Origin: Pseudomonas frederiksbergensis
Lineage (GTDB): Bacteria; Pseudomonadota; Gammaproteobacteria; Pseudomonadales; Pseudomonadaceae
Assembly: GCF_003732275.1 (NCBI RefSeq)
Contig: NZ_MOBM01000012.1
Location: forward strand, 434,001 to 498,000
Direction: 5' to 3'
Length of the DNA stretch: 64,000 bases
The position numbers and the translations under genes are program-made. The notes beneath the pieces were generated by a model. That model was not told where the DNA came from. It saw only the letters and a program-made list of their open reading frames with translations, and ran no database searches. The first letter of the stretch is position 1. Each line of letters begins with the position of its first letter. Shown one piece after another: positions 11,658 through 21,861 of this stretch.

Positions 11658-11784
11658 ACTCTAGTGCTTACTCCTCAGGTTGCCAATCCGGCCAGGCAAC
11701 TGTTTTTCATTGATTCGCGGCTTTATGGCGAAAGTACGGTCCTGGGACAGCACAAACCCCGAATAAATCAGCGCGCAAAGGTTA

Positions 11785-12846
11785 CTAATCGTCCACGGCA
11801 TCGAGGAACTCGTCTACCACGGGCATCTCGCCTAATCGTGACGGGATGTTTAAACCGAAGTGCAGGTACGCATGCCGAGTGACCACCCGCCCCCGCGGAG
11901 TGCGCATGATATAGCCCTGCTGGATCAAATACGGCTCCAGCACGTCTTCAATGGTGTGACGTTCTTCGCTGATCGCCGCCGCCAGACTGTCCACCCCCAC
12001 CGGCCCACCGTCGAACTTCTCGATCATGGTCAGCAGCAGGCGTCGATCCTGATGGTCGAAACCTCGCTCATCGACATCCAGCAGGTTCAGCGCCAGGTCG
12101 GCGATCGGCTTGGTGATATGCCCCTTGGCGCGGACCTCGGCAAAATCCCGGACCCGGCGCAGCAAGCGGTTGGCGATCCGTGGCGTGCCACGGGCACGGC
12201 GGGCGATTTCGTAGGCGCCTTCCGGGTCCAGCGGCAAACCGAGAATGTTCGCCGAACGGCTGACAATCGTCGCCAGGTCGGCGGTGCTGTAGAACTCCAG
12301 ACGCTGGACGATCCCGAAACGGTCGCGCAACGGGTTGGTCAGCATGCCGGCCCGGGTGGTTGCGCCGACCAGGGTGAACGGCGGCAGATCGAGTTTGATC
12401 GAGCGCGCGGCCGGCCCTTCGCCGATCATGATGTCGAGCTGGAAATCTTCCATGGCCGGGTACAGCACTTCTTCGACGATCGGCGACAACCGATGGATCT
12501 CGTCGATGAACAGCACGTCATGGGGTTCAAGGTTGGTCAGCAACGCCGCCAGATCACCCGGACGCTCAAGGACCGGACCCGAGGTGCTTTTGATCGACAC
12601 GCCCATTTCCTGGGCAATGATGTTGGCCAGGGTGGTTTTACCCAGGCCCGGTGGGCCGAAAATCAGGGTGTGATCCAGGGACTCATTGCGCCCGCGCGCG
12701 GCCTGGATGAACAACTCCATTTGCTCGCGAACGGTCGGCTGGCCAATGTATTCGGCCAGGCTGACAGGACGAATCGCCCGGTCCTGGACTTCCTCGCGGT
12801 CACGGGGACCACCCGTGGCGGCGATTAGACGATCAGCTTCAATCAC
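11785..12846 (-). CDS. ruvB: Holliday junction branch-migration helicase subunit RuvB
   Basis: AAA+ hexameric motor that drives branch migration with RuvA. The 353-residue product has Walker [10 protein letters not shown] (about residues 61-69), Walker B LFIDEIH, and the C-terminal winged helix that binds DNA. It starts immediately after ruvA. Confidence 0.98.
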   Translation of the reverse strand: MIEADRLIAATGGPRDREEVQDRAIRPVSLAEYIGQPTVREQMELFIQAARGRNESLDHTLIFGPPGLGKTTLANIIAQEMGVSIKSTSGPVLERPGDLAALLTNLEPHDVLFIDEIHRLSPIVEEVLYPAMEDFQLDIMIGEGPAARSIKLDLPPFTLVGATTRAGMLTNPLRDRFGIVQRLEFYSTADLATIVSRSANILGLPLDPEGAYEIARRARGTPRIANRLLRRVRDFAEVRAKGHITKPIADLALNLLDVDERGFDHQDRRLLLTMIEKFDGGPVGVDSLAAAISEERHTIEDVLEPYLIQQGYIMRTPRGRVVTRHAYLHFGLNIPSRLGEMPVVDEFLDAVDD

Positions 12847-13461
12847 TTAGATCATTCCCTTAAGGGCACGACGAATCATGTCTTCACTGCTCAAACCTTT
12901 CTCCTTGATCGCGGAAATCGCCTTGCTGGCCTCTTGCGGCTTGTAGCCCAGGGAAATCAGCGCGCTGACCGCGTCATTTTCGGCGGTGGCGACCGGAGGC
13001 GCATCTGGCCCACCCGGCTGGTTTGGCACCAACGCGAACATCGCCGGCACGGTTTCCCACGCTTTAAAGCGGTCCTTGAGTTCCACCAGCAAACGCTCGG
13101 CCGTCTTCTTGCCCACGCCCGGCACCTTGGTCAGCGCCGAAGTGTCCTGGGACTGCACGCAACGAACCAGCTCGTCGACCTCCAGGCTCGACATCAAGGC
13201 CAGCGCCAGTTTCGGCCCCACACCATTGAGACGGATCAATTCGCGAAAAAAGTCTCGCTCGCGCTTGCCAAAGAAGCCATAGAGTAACTGCGCGTCTTCG
13301 CGTACGACCAAATGGGTGTGCAAGGTCAGCGGTTCACCGACCGACGGCAAGCGATAAAGCGTGGTCATGGGTACTTCCAGCTCATACCCCAGACCGTTTA
13401 CATCCAGAATCAGGTGCGGCGGCTGTTTCTCAGCCAAAGTGCCGCGCAAGCGTCCAATCAC
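12847..13461 (-). CDS. ruvA: Holliday junction branch-migration subunit RuvA
   Basis: Tetrameric junction-binding protein of 204 residues: OB fold at the N-terminus, helix-hairpin-helix motifs in the middle ([13 protein letters not shown] and [13 protein letters not shown]) and a C-terminal RuvB-binding domain. Directly abuts ruvB and lies 115 bp downstream of ruvC. Confidence 0.98.
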   Translation of the reverse strand: MIGRLRGTLAEKQPPHLILDVNGLGYELEVPMTTLYRLPSVGEPLTLHTHLVVREDAQLLYGFFGKRERDFFRELIRLNGVGPKLALALMSSLEVDELVRCVQSQDTSALTKVPGVGKKTAERLLVELKDRFKAWETVPAMFALVPNQPGGPDAPPVATAENDAVSALISLGYKPQEASKAISAIKEKGLSSEDMIRRALKGMI

Positions 13462-13576
13462 GTTTCAGATCCTTGAGCCTTGGCCAGATCAGTGCTGGCG
13501 ACTGACAGAACAAGGGTTTTGCGCCGACAACACAGGCACAAAACCCTCATTCCATAAAAAATGATTGCTGATGCTA

Positions 13577-14101
13577 TCAGAGACGCAGGCGCCCGCCACG
13601 ACTGCGTGCTGTACCCAGACCATGAGGCAACAGACTGGAACGGGTGTGAGCATGACAAATCGCGATGGCCAGGGCATCCGAAGCATCGATTTGCGGCTTG
13701 CTGGTCAATTTCAGCATGTGCATGACCATCATTTGCACTTGTTCCTTGTTCGCCCCGCCGGTGCCGGTCACCGCCTGTTTAACCTGGGTCGCAGTGTATT
13801 CGGCGATTTCCAGGCTTTCCTCGGCACCGGCCACGATGGCAGCGCCGCGGGCCTGACCGAGCTTGAGGGCGGAGTCGGCATTGCGCGCCATGAAGACTTT
13901 TTCGATGCCCATGGTCACCGGGCCGTAGGTCTGGATCACCTCACGCACGCCGCGATAGACGATTTGCAGGCGCTCATGCAGCTCGCCGGAGCCCGTGCGA
14001 ATGCAGCCCGACGCCACGTACACGCAGCCACGCCCGGTATCACGTACCACGCCATAACCGGTGATACGCGAACCGGGGTCGATTCCAAGAATTAAAGTCA
14101 T
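13577..14101 (-). CDS. ruvC: Holliday junction resolvase RuvC
   Basis: Endonuclease that cuts Holliday junctions, 174 residues. Catalytic acidic residues are visible in [14 protein letters not shown] (Asp7), GIEKVF (Glu) and [10 protein letters not shown] (C-terminal Asp pair). It heads the ruvCAB cluster; a REP-type pair separates it from yebC. Confidence 0.98.
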   Translation of the reverse strand: MTLILGIDPGSRITGYGVVRDTGRGCVYVASGCIRTGSGELHERLQIVYRGVREVIQTYGPVTMGIEKVFMARNADSALKLGQARGAAIVAGAEESLEIAEYTATQVKQAVTGTGGANKEQVQMMVMHMLKLTSKPQIDASDALAIAICHAHTRSSLLPHGLGTARSRGGRLRL

Positions 14102-14142
14102 AACGCCTGCAGAAAGAGATCGCGGTGGCTTGAGGATAACTG

Positions 14143-14220
14143 TGTAGGAGCTGCCGAAGGCTGCGATCTTTTAAATAAAAAGCCAAAATCAAAAGATCGC
14201 AGGCTTCGCCAGCTCCTACA
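14143..14220. repeat. REP-type inverted pair (family B)
   Basis: Arms of the type GTAGGAGCTGCCGAAGGCTG (ending GCGATCTTTT) face AAAAGATCGCAGGCTTCGCC...CTCCTACA. The same family occurs at 33771 and 40532. A third half-copy (AAAGCTGCGATCTTTA) follows at 14231-14246. Confidence 0.9.
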
Positions 14221-14255
14221 GGGGCCAGGTGAAAGCTGCGATCTTTATCAATGCA

Positions 14256-15002
14256 TCATCCGAGCTGTGCGGCGACCGACTCCGGAATGTCGGCATTGGA
14301 GTAGACATTCTGCACGTCATCCAGGTCTTCAAGCATGTCGATCAGCTTCAGAACCTTCTCGGCGCCTTCCAGGTCCAGTTCGGCACTGGTGGTCGGCAGC
14401 ATGACGATTTCCGCGTCATCGCCCTTGAAGCCGGCAGCCTCCAAAGCGTTGCGCACGGAATAGAAGCCGGCGAACGAGGTGAACACGTCGATGGAGCCGT
14501 CTTCGTGGGTCACCACGTCATCGGCGTCAGCCTCCATGGCCGCTTCCATCAGTGCATCCTCATCAACGCCTGGTGCGAAGGAAATCTGCCCCTTGCGCTC
14601 GAACAGGTAGGCCACCGAACCGTCGGTGCCGAGGTTGCCGCCGCACTTGCTGAAAGCATGGCGAACAGCCGCTGCGGTGCGGTTGCGGTTGTCGGTCATG
14701 CATTCGACCATCACCGCCACGCCTCCCGGGCCGTAACCTTCGTAGGTCAGCTCGACCATGTCGTCGGTATCGGCAGCGCCGGCACCGCGAGCAACCGCGC
14801 GGTCGATGATGTCGCGGCTCATGTTCGCACCCAGCGCTTTATCCAGCGCCAGACGCAGACGCGGGTTGGAGCCTGGATCACCGCCGCCCTGACGAGCAGC
14901 AACCGTCAGTTCACGAATCCACTTGGTGAAAATCTTGCCCTTCTTGGCATCCTGACGTTCTTTGCGGTGCTTGATGTTCGCCCACTTGGAATGACCCGCC
15001 AT
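14256..15002 (-). CDS. YebC/PmpR family regulatory protein
   Basis: A 248-residue protein of the YebC family. Relatives have been described both as DNA-binding regulators (PmpR represses the quinolone signal system of P. aeruginosa) and as ribosome-associated factors. The start at 15002 is chosen because the family begins [15 protein letters not shown]; a frame extending to 15062 lacks similarity. It lies between aspS and ruvC on the same strand, as in P. aeruginosa. Confidence 0.94.
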   Translation of the reverse strand: MAGHSKWANIKHRKERQDAKKGKIFTKWIRELTVAARQGGGDPGSNPRLRLALDKALGANMSRDIIDRAVARGAGAADTDDMVELTYEGYGPGGVAVMVECMTDNRNRTAAAVRHAFSKCGGNLGTDGSVAYLFERKGQISFAPGVDEDALMEAAMEADADDVVTHEDGSIDVFTSFAGFYSVRNALEAAGFKGDDAEIVMLPTTSAELDLEGAEKVLKLIDMLEDLDDVQNVYSNADIPESVAAQLG

Positions 15003-15126
15003 AACTCGCTCCGAATTATCTTTGAAACATTGCCCGCCACGCCATGATGCGCCAGCCAGCAAAAAAAAATCTCGACCCTATCTATAAAGAAGGGGCGCAT
15101 CCGAAGATGCGCCCACAAGGTCAGTC

Positions 15127-16902
15127 TTACTCAGCCTTTGGCGTTTCGCGCAGACGAATGTGCAGTTCGCGCAATGCCTTGGCATCCACCAGACCCGGAG
15201 CCTGAGTCATGACGCAGGCAGCGCTCTGGGTTTTCGGGAAGGCGATCACTTCACGGATCGACTGGGCGCCGGTCATCAGCATCACCAGACGGTCCAGACC
15301 GAAGGCCAGACCACCGTGCGGCGGCGCGCCGTATTTCAGGGCGTCGAGCAGGAAGCCGAATTTCTCTTCCTGTTCCGCTTCACTGATACCCAGCAGACGG
15401 AACACCGACTGTTGCATTTCCTTGCGGTGGATACGGATCGAACCGCCACCCAGCTCGGTGCCGTTCAGGACCATGTCGTAGGCACGGGACAGCGCGGCTG
15501 CCGGGTTGGCTTCCAATTCTTCCGGCGAACACTTCGGCGCGGTGAACGGGTGGTGCAACGCGGTGAAGCTGCCGTCGTCGTTTTCTTCGAACATCGGGAA
15601 GTCGACGACCCACATCGGGGCCCACTCGCAGGTCAGCAGGTTCAGATCGTGACCGACCTTGATCCGCAGCGCGCCCAGGGCTTCGCTGACGATCTTGGCT
15701 TTGTCGGCACCGAAGAACACGATGTCGCCGTCAACCGCGCCAACGCGATCAAGGATCACATTGAGGTTGGCTTCAGGGATGTTCTTGACGATCGGCGACT
15801 GCAGACCTTCGACGCCTTTGGCGCGCTCGTTGACCTTGATGTACGCCAGGCCCTTGGCACCGTAGATGCCGACAAACTTGGTGTAGTCGTCGATCTTGCT
15901 GCGCGGCATGCTTGCCGCGCCTGGAACGCGCAGAGCGGCAACGCGGCATTTCGGGTCGTTGGCAGGGCCGCTGAACACCTTGAAGTCGACTTCTTTCAGT
16001 TGATCGGCAACGTCGACCAGTTCCAGCGGGTTACGCAGGTCAGGCTTGTCGGAACCGTAACGACGCATGGCCTCTTCGAAGGTCATGTGCGGGAAGTCGC
16101 CGAACTCCAGGTCCAGCACTTCCTTGAACAGGTTGCGGATCATTTGCTCGGTGATGCCCATGATCTCTTTTTCATCGAGGAAGCTGGTTTCGATGTCGAT
16201 CTGGGTGAATTCAGGTTGACGGTCGGCACGCAGGTCTTCGTCGCGGAAGCACTTGGCGATCTGGTAGTAACGATCGAAGCCGGCGACCATCAGCAGCTGC
16301 TTGAACAGCTGTGGCGATTGCGGCAAGGCGAAGAAGGAACCGGCGTGAGTACGGCTCGGTACCAGGTAGTCGCGAGCGCCTTCCGGCGTGGCGCGGGTCA
16401 GGATCGGCGTCTCGACATCGAGGAAGCCGTTCTCGTCCAGGAAGCGACGGATGCTGGTGGTCATGCGCGAACGCAGACGCAGCTTCTCGAGCATTTCCGG
16501 GCGACGCAGGTCGAGGAAACGATAACGCAGACGGGTTTCTTCGCCGACGTCGGAGAACTCGTTGAGCGGGAACGGCGGGGTTTCCGCTTCGTTCAACACT
16601 TCCAGTTCGTAGCCCAGCACTTCGATCATGCCCGACGCCATGTTGGCGTTGGTGGCACCGGCCGGACGCAGGCGAACCTTGCCGGTGATCTTGACCACGT
16701 ATTCGCTGCGCACGCGATCGGCGGCGGCGAAGGATTCAGCGCGGTCCGGGTCGAACACCACCTGGGCCAGACCGTCACGATCACGGATATCGAGGAAAAT
16801 CACCCCACCGTGGTCACGGCGACGGTGAACCCATCCGCAAAGGGTAATTTCCTGGCCTTCCAGGCTTTCGTTCAGTTGGCCGCAATAATGGCTGCGCATC
16901 AT
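15127..16902 (-). CDS. aspS: Aspartyl-tRNA synthetase
   Basis: Class II synthetase that charges tRNA-Asp; 591 residues, standard for bacteria. The N-terminal OB fold binds the anticodon ([20 protein letters not shown]), followed by class II motif 2 ([16 protein letters not shown]), the bacterial GAD insertion domain and motif 3 ([12 protein letters not shown]). Pseudomonas enzymes are often non-discriminating and also charge tRNA-Asn; that is not readable from sequence alone. Confidence 0.98.
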   Translation of the reverse strand: MMRSHYCGQLNESLEGQEITLCGWVHRRRDHGGVIFLDIRDRDGLAQVVFDPDRAESFAAADRVRSEYVVKITGKVRLRPAGATNANMASGMIEVLGYELEVLNEAETPPFPLNEFSDVGEETRLRYRFLDLRRPEMLEKLRLRSRMTTSIRRFLDENGFLDVETPILTRATPEGARDYLVPSRTHAGSFFALPQSPQLFKQLLMVAGFDRYYQIAKCFRDEDLRADRQPEFTQIDIETSFLDEKEIMGITEQMIRNLFKEVLDLEFGDFPHMTFEEAMRRYGSDKPDLRNPLELVDVADQLKEVDFKVFSGPANDPKCRVAALRVPGAASMPRSKIDDYTKFVGIYGAKGLAYIKVNERAKGVEGLQSPIVKNIPEANLNVILDRVGAVDGDIVFFGADKAKIVSEALGALRIKVGHDLNLLTCEWAPMWVVDFPMFEENDDGSFTALHHPFTAPKCSPEELEANPAAALSRAYDMVLNGTELGGGSIRIHRKEMQQSVFRLLGISEAEQEEKFGFLLDALKYGAPPHGGLAFGLDRLVMLMTGAQSIREVIAFPKTQSAACVMTQAPGLVDAKALRELHIRLRETPKAE

Positions 16903-17024
16903 GGTAGTGGTTTCACTTCTCGTAATTCAAAATTCGGTTGGAGGTCTTGCCACACCCTCGCACTTAAACAAGGTGCCGGATGATGCAAGAGCTCACGCGT
17001 GTCATTCAGCCCGGGCGCTAGACC

Positions 17025-17246
17025 CTAGTCAGCTTTGTCGCCACCGGCCAGATTCTTCTTGGAACCGGTCTTGAAGTCGGTTTCGTACCAGCCGGTGCCG
17101 CTGAGGCGGAAGCCCGGCATGGACAGCATCTTTTTCAGCTCCGGCGCCTGGCAGGCAGGGCAGTCGACCAGCGGTGCTGCGCTGATCTTTTGAATGGCTT
17201 CCAACTGATGACCACAGGAAGCACATTGATAGTCGTACATCGGCAT
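17025..17246 (-). CDS. FmdB-type zinc ribbon protein
   Basis: A 73-residue protein with an N-terminal zinc ribbon made of two CXXC knuckles (CASC and CPAC), typical of the FmdB/CXXC_CXXC_SSSS family. The function is not established in Pseudomonas. The start MPMYDYQC at 17246 is that of the family; the frame further upstream is unsupported. It sits just upstream of aspS in the same direction and is probably cotranscribed. Confidence 0.9.
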   Translation of the reverse strand: MPMYDYQCASCGHQLEAIQKISAAPLVDCPACQAPELKKMLSMPGFRLSGTGWYETDFKTGSKKNLAGGDKAD

Positions 17247-17383
17247 GGGGGTTGTCTCGGCGATCAGATTGCTACCGCGCATGCTGGGCTTTGCGGCAAA
17301 GGGCGGGATTATATCCATTAAATGCAGCCTGTGCAGCCGTAAGACTGCACAGACCGACACTCGACCCGATCAACCGCCAACCG

Positions 17384-17722
17384 CTAAGCCATGACGAGGC
17401 AACTTCCCTCCTTCAGGCTATGCACGACGCAGACAACCCGCACCAGCCCGGTGAAGTTCTTCACCCCGCCATGACGCAAATGCACTTCGCGATCCACGCG
17501 GGACAATAGCGCACTGACCGAGCAGCGATTGACCTTGGCCATATCCCCCAAAATATCCCAATAGACCTGCTCCAGCCGTAAACAGGTCGCAAAGCCATTC
17601 AAACGCACCGACCGGGACAATGGCTGGGCCAGGCCCATATCGAATTCGCTGACTAATGAATCAATCCTTACGTCCTTGAGTGGACCGACCCTCCCCTCGT
17701 TTCGCCTGTCTTCATGAACCAT
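17384..17722 (-). CDS. Ribbon-helix-helix domain protein
   Basis: A 112-residue protein whose C-terminal half (about residues 45-110) resembles the RHH_4 ribbon-helix-helix domain (SVRLNGFATCLRLEQVYWD, then a second helix with MAKVNRCSVSALLS). Such proteins usually bind DNA as dimers. The ATG at 17722 is preferred over an upstream start at 17803 because AAGGAG precedes it at good spacing. Not an evident antitoxin: no toxin gene adjoins. Confidence 0.75.
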   Translation of the reverse strand: MVHEDRRNEGRVGPLKDVRIDSLVSEFDMGLAQPLSRSVRLNGFATCLRLEQVYWDILGDMAKVNRCSVSALLSRVDREVHLRHGGVKNFTGLVRVVCVVHSLKEGSCLVMA

Positions 17723-18186
17723 ACCGTTGACACTCCTTTGCCATCCTTGCTGCTTATAAGAGTCATATTCCGTTTCCTTATAAAAGCGCAGGCGCACAGG
17801 CATATCCAGATGACTTTATGACCATCAACGTAGGATAAGCCAACAACGGAGGGGAGATCATGGAGCACGTCCTAGGCCGGACGTTTTCCCACAAGAACTG
17901 ACGCAACATCACTCAATGAAAAGGTAAAAATTCCGAGGAACGCTGCGCGCGAACAATACTCAGCAAGCGTCATTCGCACACCGGCCAGTGGAAAGCACCG
18001 CTGGACTGCCTGATTTGAGTAGCCGCGGGCTTTGCTGTTAAATAGGCAGTGTGTCGCTACCGCCTATTTTCCGGGGGTTGCGCATAGGCTGATATCGGGT
18101 ACGTGTCCAACGCCTCTTATTGTTCTGAAGCGAACCGCGCTCCATCAGCTCTTCCTTGTGATCCGTCTTAACGTGAGTTAATCAAA
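17723..18186. other. Intergenic region between divergent genes
   Basis: This 464-bp stretch carries no convincing gene. It must hold the promoters of the leftward ribbon-helix-helix gene and the rightward cold-shock-domain gene. An inverted pair TAAATAGGCAGTG...CGCCTATTT lies near 18038-18070. No clear sigma-70 pair could be fixed by eye. Confidence 0.4.
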
Positions 18187-18789
18187 ATGTTGAAAATCGT
18201 CCACCTGCTAATGGGCGCAGCAGCCCTGCTGCTGTCCTTCATCCCTAGCCTGCGATCCGAAGCGGTACCTTACCTGCAACAACCTGATGCGCTGTACCTG
18301 GCCTTTTTCGGCCTGCTCAACCTCACCCTTGCACCTGTTATCCCTTACTGGAACAAAGGCCCGCGTCATCAACTGCAAAACCTGGTCAGTGCCTTGCTGG
18401 TGCTGGCTGTCGTGCTGCAAACCCTGACGCTGATCGCCCCGATGCCTGTCATCGCCGGTCAACCTGCCGTTCTGTTCAGCCTGGTCGTTGCCCTGATCGC
18501 CATTCTTCTGCACCTGGCCGTCAGCTTCTACAAATCTTCACCGGCCGCCGCCTCGCCAAGCTATGACATGAGCAACCGCGATACTGGCACCGTTAAATGG
18601 TTCAACACCTCCAAAGGCTTCGGCTTTATTTCCCGTGATTCCGGTGATGATATTTTCGTGCACTTCCGGGCAATTCGCGGTGAAGGCCACCGTGTTCTGG
18701 TCGAAGGCCAGCGCGTGGAGTTCTCTGTCATGAACCGTGACAAAGGCCTGCAAGCCGAAGATGTGATCGCCGCCCTGCCGCGTCGCTGA
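18187..18789 (+). CDS. Membrane-anchored cold-shock-domain protein
   Basis: A 200-residue fusion: three or four hydrophobic segments at residues 5-20, 33-50, 65-85 and 90-113, a short Ser/Ala/Pro linker, then a complete cold-shock domain at about 130-198 with RNP1 KGFGFI and RNP2 IFVHF intact. The predicted arrangement puts an RNA-binding domain on the inner membrane, which is unusual among CspA proteins. A gene in the same place exists in P. aeruginosa next to slyX. A shared bidirectional terminator follows. Confidence 0.85.
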   Translation: MLKIVHLLMGAAALLLSFIPSLRSEAVPYLQQPDALYLAFFGLLNLTLAPVIPYWNKGPRHQLQNLVSALLVLAVVLQTLTLIAPMPVIAGQPAVLFSLVVALIAILLHLAVSFYKSSPAAASPSYDMSNRDTGTVKWFNTSKGFGFISRDSGDDIFVHFRAIRGEGHRVLVEGQRVEFSVMNRDKGLQAEDVIAALPRR

Positions 18790-18799
18790 CTCCAAGGCT

Positions 18800-18840
18800 A
18801 AAAAAAACCGCGAACAGCCCAGGCTGTTCGCGGTTTTTTT
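18800..18840. terminator. Bidirectional terminator
   Basis: Perfect hairpin CCGCGAACAGCC / GGCTGTTCGCGG with an A run on the left and a T run on the right, between the convergent cold-shock-domain gene and slyX. Confidence 0.92.
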
Positions 18841-18852
18841 ATGAACTGCTTT

Positions 18853-19059
18853 TCAGTAATGCGGCGGTGGCGCCTCTTCTTCGAAGGACTCGAACTGACC
18901 GGCCATTTCCTCTTGCCGCTTGAGCAATGCGGCCATTTGCAGTTGCAGGCGCTCCACTGCGCGCTGCTGCGTCGCCAGCACATCACTCAATGCCTGGATG
19001 GTATCATCCTGAAACGCCAACTGGCTTTCCAGATCGGTAACGCGTTCTTCCAGGCTCAT
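18853..19059 (-). CDS. slyX: SlyX family protein
   Basis: A 68-residue, almost entirely coiled-coil protein (heptads from residue 3 to 55) ending in a PPPHY tail, which is the SlyX signature. Its role is unknown. It starts three bases after the stop of the HIT gene and is cotranscribed with it. Confidence 0.92.
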   Translation of the reverse strand: MSLEERVTDLESQLAFQDDTIQALSDVLATQQRAVERLQLQMAALLKRQEEMAGQFESFEEEAPPPHY

Positions 19060-19062
19060 GAC

Positions 19063-19488
19063 TCAACCCTCCAGAAACGTGAAATCATCGGTCAACACCA
19101 GACGCAGCCGTTCACGAATCGTCGCGATCTGCTCTGGACTGTAGGATTTGGCCGGCTGCTTGCCCCAGACCGGAGCTGGCCAGGCGGCGTCCTCACGTTT
19201 GCGCACAATCACATGCATGTGCAACTGACTGACGACATTACCCAGGGCTGCGACATTCAACTTGTCCGCATCGAATGAGTCCTTGAGCATTTCCGCCAGC
19301 GCGGTCGTTTCCTGCCACAGCTGCTGTTGATCTGCGACATCCAACTGAAATATCTCACTGATATCCTCGCGGCGTGGCACGAGGATGAACCATGGGTAAT
19401 TCGAATCATTGGACAACAGCAACCGACAGAGCGGGAAATCGCCGATCGGCAACGTGTCTTGTTGAAGTCGTGGATCTAAAGCGAACAC
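19063..19488 (-). CDS. HIT (histidine triad) family protein
   Basis: A 141-residue protein with the histidine-triad signature QLHMHVIVR near residue 90; family members hydrolyse nucleotide-phosphoramide or dinucleoside bonds. The GTG at 19488 is chosen because the homologous start is (V/M)FALDPRLQQ and a GGGGAG ribosome site precedes it; the frame continues upstream to 19791 without similarity. First gene of a pair with slyX. Confidence 0.9.
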   Translation of the reverse strand: MFALDPRLQQDTLPIGDFPLCRLLLSNDSNYPWFILVPRREDISEIFQLDVADQQQLWQETTALAEMLKDSFDADKLNVAALGNVVSQLHMHVIVRKREDAAWPAPVWGKQPAKSYSPEQIATIRERLRLVLTDDFTFLEG

Positions 19489-20387
19489 AGCGCGCACTCC
19501 CCTCTGGTCATCTTTTTTCAGCTTAGCGCCCATACCAAAAGACGGCGGCACCAAGCGACAGGACGGCAGCATACCTGCGAATGCCACGCGCTTCACGACG
19601 AACTGCCGCCTGCAGCGTCCTCCGGGCGCCCCGACATGAGCCATTTTGATCCGGCATGCACCATGACAGAACCAGCCGCCGCACAAAAAATGCCGAAATG
19701 ACCGATAAACAACGGGCTGCTCGATTCGATCACAAAGCAGCCCTGTGTGAATTCGGTACAGCAATTGAAATTTTTTGCACCAAAACCGCACAACGCGTCT
19801 ACGCTCAGTGCGTCAGCATCCGCTAACTACTCACTGGCGGGGTGAACCGGTAACGTTTTTGGTTGTCGCCCCCATCAGTTGGATGTGGTAAACACGATGC
19901 GAAGCATGGCGTCAAGCCCAAGTAAAACGAGCTTGAACCCCCCGGTTTTATGGGGTTTTTACAGCAGCAGGCAGGCCTTTGGAAAAAAACAGCAACAGAA
20001 TTCCGATTTGTGCACGCTTGTTGCATTCACACCTATATCGTCTATAAGGCGTCCGCTGGAAGTGGAAGCCTTAAGGCCAATAAAAACAGTGGCAGGATTG
20101 CCCGATGGAGATTCAAGTGCAGGACCAGGGACTCTTTTTTACCGATGCTCAAGCGATGGAAAACAACGCTGAAGTTGTCAGTCCGATTGCGTCGGGATTG
20201 TGAATTTGCGACATCTACCCAGCCATTTGCGACAGGGTCGTAAAGAAGCTGAAAGGTTAGATGCGCAAGTATCGCCAACATGGTCGGCGTGATATAAGTT
20301 TGCGCCGACACAAAAAGAAAGAGCCGCCCGGATAATAAAACAGGCGGGACGGCAGTACTCTTCTAAAAACCAAAGGAGCAAATCACG
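19489..20387. other. Long intergenic region upstream of the porin
   Basis: About 900 bp with no convincing protein gene; lower GC than the flanks in places. It contains a candidate small RNA (19800-19960) and the porin promoter and leader. Close to the porin start a GCCGCC...GGCGGG inverted pair flanks ATAATAAAACA (about 20322-20350), followed by the ribosome site AAAGGAG. Confidence 0.5.
19812..19962 (+). ncRNA. Candidate structured small RNA
   Basis: Possible stand-alone RNA. A paired element GGGGTGAACC ... GGTTGTCGCCCC (about 19839-19873), a small ATGC-GAA-GCAT hairpin (about 19896-19908) and a final AACCCC ... GGGGTT stem followed by TTT (19936-19961) would make a folded transcript with an intrinsic terminator. 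A weak promoter (TTGCAC then TACGCT, 19-bp gap) precedes it. The family is not recognised and this is inference only. Confidence 0.35.
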
Positions 20388-21716
20388 ATGCGCGTGATGA
20401 AGTGGAGCATGATCGCACTGGCAGTTGCAGCAGCAGCCAGTACTCAAATGGCTACGGCCGCACCTTTCGTAAGTGACCAGGCTGAAGCCAAAGGTTTTGT
20501 TGAAGACGCCAAGTTCGACTTGCTGCTTCGCAACTATTACTTCAACCGTGATCGGAAAGATGGCGCAACCGATCAGAAAGACTGGACACAGGGCATCTGG
20601 GGCAATCTCAGCTCCGGTTACACCCAAGGTACCGTAGGCTTCGGCGTTGATGCGTTCGGTTACCTGGCAATCAAACTGGACGGTGGTGACGGCACAGGCG
20701 GCACGGGCAACATGAGCCGCGACTCCGATGGCCACGTCAACGACAGCCAGGGCAAAGCCGGTGCGGCCGCTAAGTTCCGCATCTCCAAAACCGAGCTGAA
20801 AGTTGGTGACATGCAGCCAAGCACTGCTCCAGTGTTCGCTGTTGGCGGTTCCCGTGTGCTTCCTCAAACTGCCAGCGGTTTCCAACTGCAGAGCAGCGAA
20901 GTCAAAGACCTTGACCTCGAAGCCGGTCACTTCTACTCGTCGACCAGCCAGGACAGAAACGCCCGTGACGGCGGCCTGTGGGCAACCTACGCCGGTGTAG
21001 AAGCCAACTCCATCGATTATTTCGGTGGCAAGTACGGCATCACCGACAACCTGAGCGCATCGCTGTATGGCGCCAAGCTGGAAGATATCTGGAACCAGTA
21101 CTACGCCAACCTGAACTACACCATTCCAATGGGTGGCAGCGAGTCGCTCAACCTGGACGGTAACATCTACCGCACTACCGATACCGGCGACGCCAAAGCG
21201 GGCGAAATCAGCAACACCGCGTTCTCCCTGGCAGCCGCTTTCTCGTTCCTGAAAGCACACACCATTACCGTCGCCTTCCAGAAGGTCAACGGTGACACTC
21301 CGTTCGATTACATCGGTGTGGGCAAGAACAACCGCGGCGGCGACTCGATCTTCCTCGCCAACTCCATCCAGTACTCTGACTTCAACGCCCCTGGCGAGAA
21401 GTCTGCCCAGGTCCGTTACGACCTGAAAATGGCTGAGTACGGCGTTCCAGGTCTGAGCTTCATGACCCGCTACGTTAAAGGCTGGGACATCGACGGTACC
21501 AACACTCCGGCAGGCAGCCCTTACGCTGGTCTGTACGGTGAAGATGGCAAGCACAACGAAACCAACCTCGAAGCCAAGTACGTTGTTCAGTCTGGCCCGG
21601 CAAAAGATCTTTCCTTCCGCATTCGTCAAGCATGGCACTTCGCTAACGCCGACGAAGGTGAAGGCGATATCAAAGAGTTCCGCCTGATCGTCGACTACCC
21701 GATTTCGGTGCTGTAA
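20388..21716 (+). CDS. OprD-family outer-membrane porin
   Basis: A 442-residue substrate-specific porin of the OprD family with a signal peptide cleaved after ATA-A (about residue 24) and the family opening FVEDAKFDLLLRNYYFNRD. The C-terminal strand ends with FRLIVDYPISVL, close to the usual terminal aromatic/hydrophobic pattern. It is nearer OprE/OprQ-like members than a basic-amino-acid OprD by general look, but substrate is not decided. AAAGGAG precedes the ATG, and a terminator follows. Confidence 0.92.
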   Translation: MRVMKWSMIALAVAAAASTQMATAAPFVSDQAEAKGFVEDAKFDLLLRNYYFNRDRKDGATDQKDWTQGIWGNLSSGYTQGTVGFGVDAFGYLAIKLDGGDGTGGTGNMSRDSDGHVNDSQGKAGAAAKFRISKTELKVGDMQPSTAPVFAVGGSRVLPQTASGFQLQSSEVKDLDLEAGHFYSSTSQDRNARDGGLWATYAGVEANSIDYFGGKYGITDNLSASLYGAKLEDIWNQYYANLNYTIPMGGSESLNLDGNIYRTTDTGDAKAGEISNTAFSLAAAFSFLKAHTITVAFQKVNGDTPFDYIGVGKNNRGGDSIFLANSIQYSDFNAPGEKSAQVRYDLKMAEYGVPGLSFMTRYVKGWDIDGTNTPAGSPYAGLYGEDGKHNETNLEAKYVVQSGPAKDLSFRIRQAWHFANADEGEGDIKEFRLIVDYPISVL

Positions 21717-21742
21717 TTACCGAAAGCTAGTTCGCGGTAATC

Positions 21743-21775
21743 AAAAAAAGGCCCATCTTCGGATGGGCCTTTTTT
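21743..21775. terminator. Bidirectional terminator after the porin
   Basis: Hairpin AAGGCCCATC-TTCG-GATGGGCCTT with flanking A and T runs, 27 bp after the porin stop codon. Confidence 0.92.
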
Positions 21776-21861
21776 ATTGGCTACAGCATTGTGTTTAACG
21801 GATCGGGCTCTTGCAGAATAAGTCTGACCGAGAGGTCAAACATGAACTGAAAGGCCAGTCA

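Noticed and set aside
15160..16983. A 607-codon plus-strand frame over aspS
   Set aside because: Antisense to a certain aspS gene; its composition is typical of a shadow frame.
20178..21638. A 486-codon minus-strand frame over the porin
   Set aside because: Antisense shadow of the porin with a Val/Ala/Gly-rich composition and no family match.
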